Source: Linum tenue (Eukaryota; Streptophyta; Magnoliopsida; Malpighiales; Linaceae). From it: DNA of 64,000 bases. Position 1 is the stretch's first letter. Each line of letters opens with the position of its first letter. A program made the position numbers and the translations under genes. This document shows positions 62,900 to 64,000 of the stretch, in pieces. The DNA lies in NCBI GenBank assembly GCA_946122785.1, contig CAMGYJ010000008.1, forward strand, positions 58,510,877 to 58,574,876. Reading direction: 5' to 3'. The notes under the pieces were generated by a model. It had not been told where the DNA came from and ran no database searches. It was given only the letters and a program-made list of their open reading frames with translations.

Positions 62900-62914
62900 A
62901 AGTGTGGGGGAGTT
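62900..62914 (+). other. Polypurine tract of element D-E
   Basis: AAGTGTGGGGGAG precedes TTTGATTTGAG, the start of LTR block E, as at 9660-9646. Confidence 0.65.
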
Positions 62915-63480
62915 TGATTTGAGATAGATTATAAACTTTATACCCCTTGCCTAGAGCCGTTTGACTTGTTTTGAACCGTCCTTGGAGCTATTTTCTGCTA
63001 GGTTTGGTCTTGTTTTGGCATATTTTAGATCTTAGCAAGTAGAATGGGCGAAAGGATCGAAAGTCAGACAAAAAGGTTATGAAATGGGAGCAAAGTGGAG
63101 AAGAGTGCAAGAATCATGGGCTGGCAACAATTGTCAGGGCAAAAACCTAATGTCGAAGTGGAAATCATGAAGATCACAAAGTTCGAAGAGATTTTGTTTC
63201 TCGCGGACATTGTAAGGATCACAATACCAAACTGTGAAGTCAGTAGCGAACCCGTGAAGTTTGTTAATGAAACGAAACATTTTCGTTGAGATCATGGTTT
63301 CATTGCACACTTCACGGGCGTGATGTGAAACCATGAAACGTGCACTCGTAAGCTATATAAAGGAGAGAGGACATATTTTTGAGAGAGGGTTCTAGAGAGA
63401 TTGAGTGCTTCTTCAAACGTAGAGAGAGTTTTGAGTTCTTGGAACCGATCAATCAACATGGCATCCAGATTCATTAAATT
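62915..63480 (+). mobile_element. LTR-like block E
   Basis: Starts TGATTTGAG after the purine tract. It has CACGG/CCGTG elements at 63195-63340, a TATA box CTATATAAAGGAG at 63352-63364 and a GAGAGAGG-rich start of transcript as in block B. The right edge is uncertain. Confidence 0.55.
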
Positions 63481-64000
63481 GTCATTATATCTGATTGACT
63501 AAAACACTCATCATAGCCACTACACTATCCTCCATTGTTTAGGTGATGATTACTAGACTCATTGATTCAAAGTAAGATGAGAAGTGATTATGCTTGTATG
63601 GGATAACTAAAGTTATTAGATGAAAAACATCATTAACACTTTCAAAATTGTTTAAGCATATATCATAAACATTTTGCTGAATGACTAATCATGTAGCAAG
63701 CAGTAAGTATATCAAGGCAAAACATATCAACCATTTCAACCCCACATTTTAAAATGGACTAAGAGATAGTGATTCATTGTAAATTTCGAATGGGTTACCG
63801 TGATTGTTTTTCTAGACATTATCGAAATTTTATCACAACATTATAGAAATTTTCTCTCAATGATAAGGCATGCCTTGATGTACTCCTGAATTCTTCTTCA
63901 AACATTATAGAAATTTTATCCTTCCTTCTGTTCAAATGGATTGATCTCATCTTTAAACTCCTCCATCCTCCATGATGTAAAGGACCCCGCGATGAATGCT
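63481..64000. other. Right edge of window, nothing recognised
   Basis: AT-rich sequence with repeated CATTATAGAAATTTT/ACATTATCGAAATTTT phrases (63818-63920). It could be LTR or leader sequence of element E or adjoining intergenic DNA. Confidence 0.35.

Larger units (their letters stand above)
58790..63480 (+). mobile_element. Athila/Tat-like gypsy derivative D-E (plus strand)
   Basis: The order is protease fragment, pol end, LTR-like block D, leader, ORF1-like pseudogene, purine-rich motif with a G-run, non-coding region, polypurine tract, LTR-like block E. It is the plus-strand counterpart of the array at 3800-14617 and shows the same unusual order, gag/PR-LTR-ORF1-LTR. No RT or integrase is present. 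The left edge is truncated within the protease; the right edge is unclear and may reach past the window. Confidence 0.6.

Overview
This window is eukaryotic nuclear DNA from a flowering plant, very probably a eudicot. It has GT-AG introns, plant-type cytochrome P450 exons, Ty1/copia and Ty3/gypsy elements with the usual plant primer site TGGTATCAGAGC, L1-type LINEs, hAT, CACTA and Mutator-like DNA transposons, and AT-rich intergenic DNA. No tRNA, rRNA or CRISPR was seen. The species cannot be named from the sequence.

Only one complete host gene is supported: a cytochrome P450 of the CYP749A type (CYP72 clan) on the minus strand, 56047 to 38191. Five exons join in phase into 518 codons plus a stop. 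Its second intron is about 13.3 kb because it is packed with transposons. A paralogous first exon (453 to 174, minus) starts a second gene that runs off the left edge, so the window cuts a tandem P450 cluster.

Layout: 1-565 paralogous P450 exon 1; 565-3800 AT-rich DNA with no recognised gene; 3800-14617 minus-strand, tandemly arranged, decayed Ty3/gypsy Athila/Tat-like derivatives (blocks A, B and C), broken by a hAT MITE and a tiny copia element; 14618-18886 an old copia pol fossil interrupted by a younger internally deleted copia; 18887-20048 a decayed ORF1-like transposon protein; 20440-22990 an L1 LINE; 24796-30465 a CACTA element carrying a hAT element (with a second hAT nested in it); 30650-32050 a degenerate tandem repeat split by a third hAT-like element; 33432-38143 a copia element whose 5' LTR begins 47 bp past the P450 stop codon; 38191-56047 the P450 gene; 56810-58539 a young 5'-truncated LINE; 58790-64000 a plus-strand relative of the left-hand gypsy derivatives.

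The most unusual object is an LTR element inside P450 intron 2 (44729-50223). It has a perfect 5-bp target duplication and two 900-bp LTRs, but also a third, divergent LTR in the middle. It encodes no reverse transcriptase or integrase. Its two ORFs both start with a retropepsin-like domain and both read through the polypurine tract into the following LTR. Many insertions here can be dated relative to one another from nesting and target-site duplications, and several have an empty-site paralogue inside the window.
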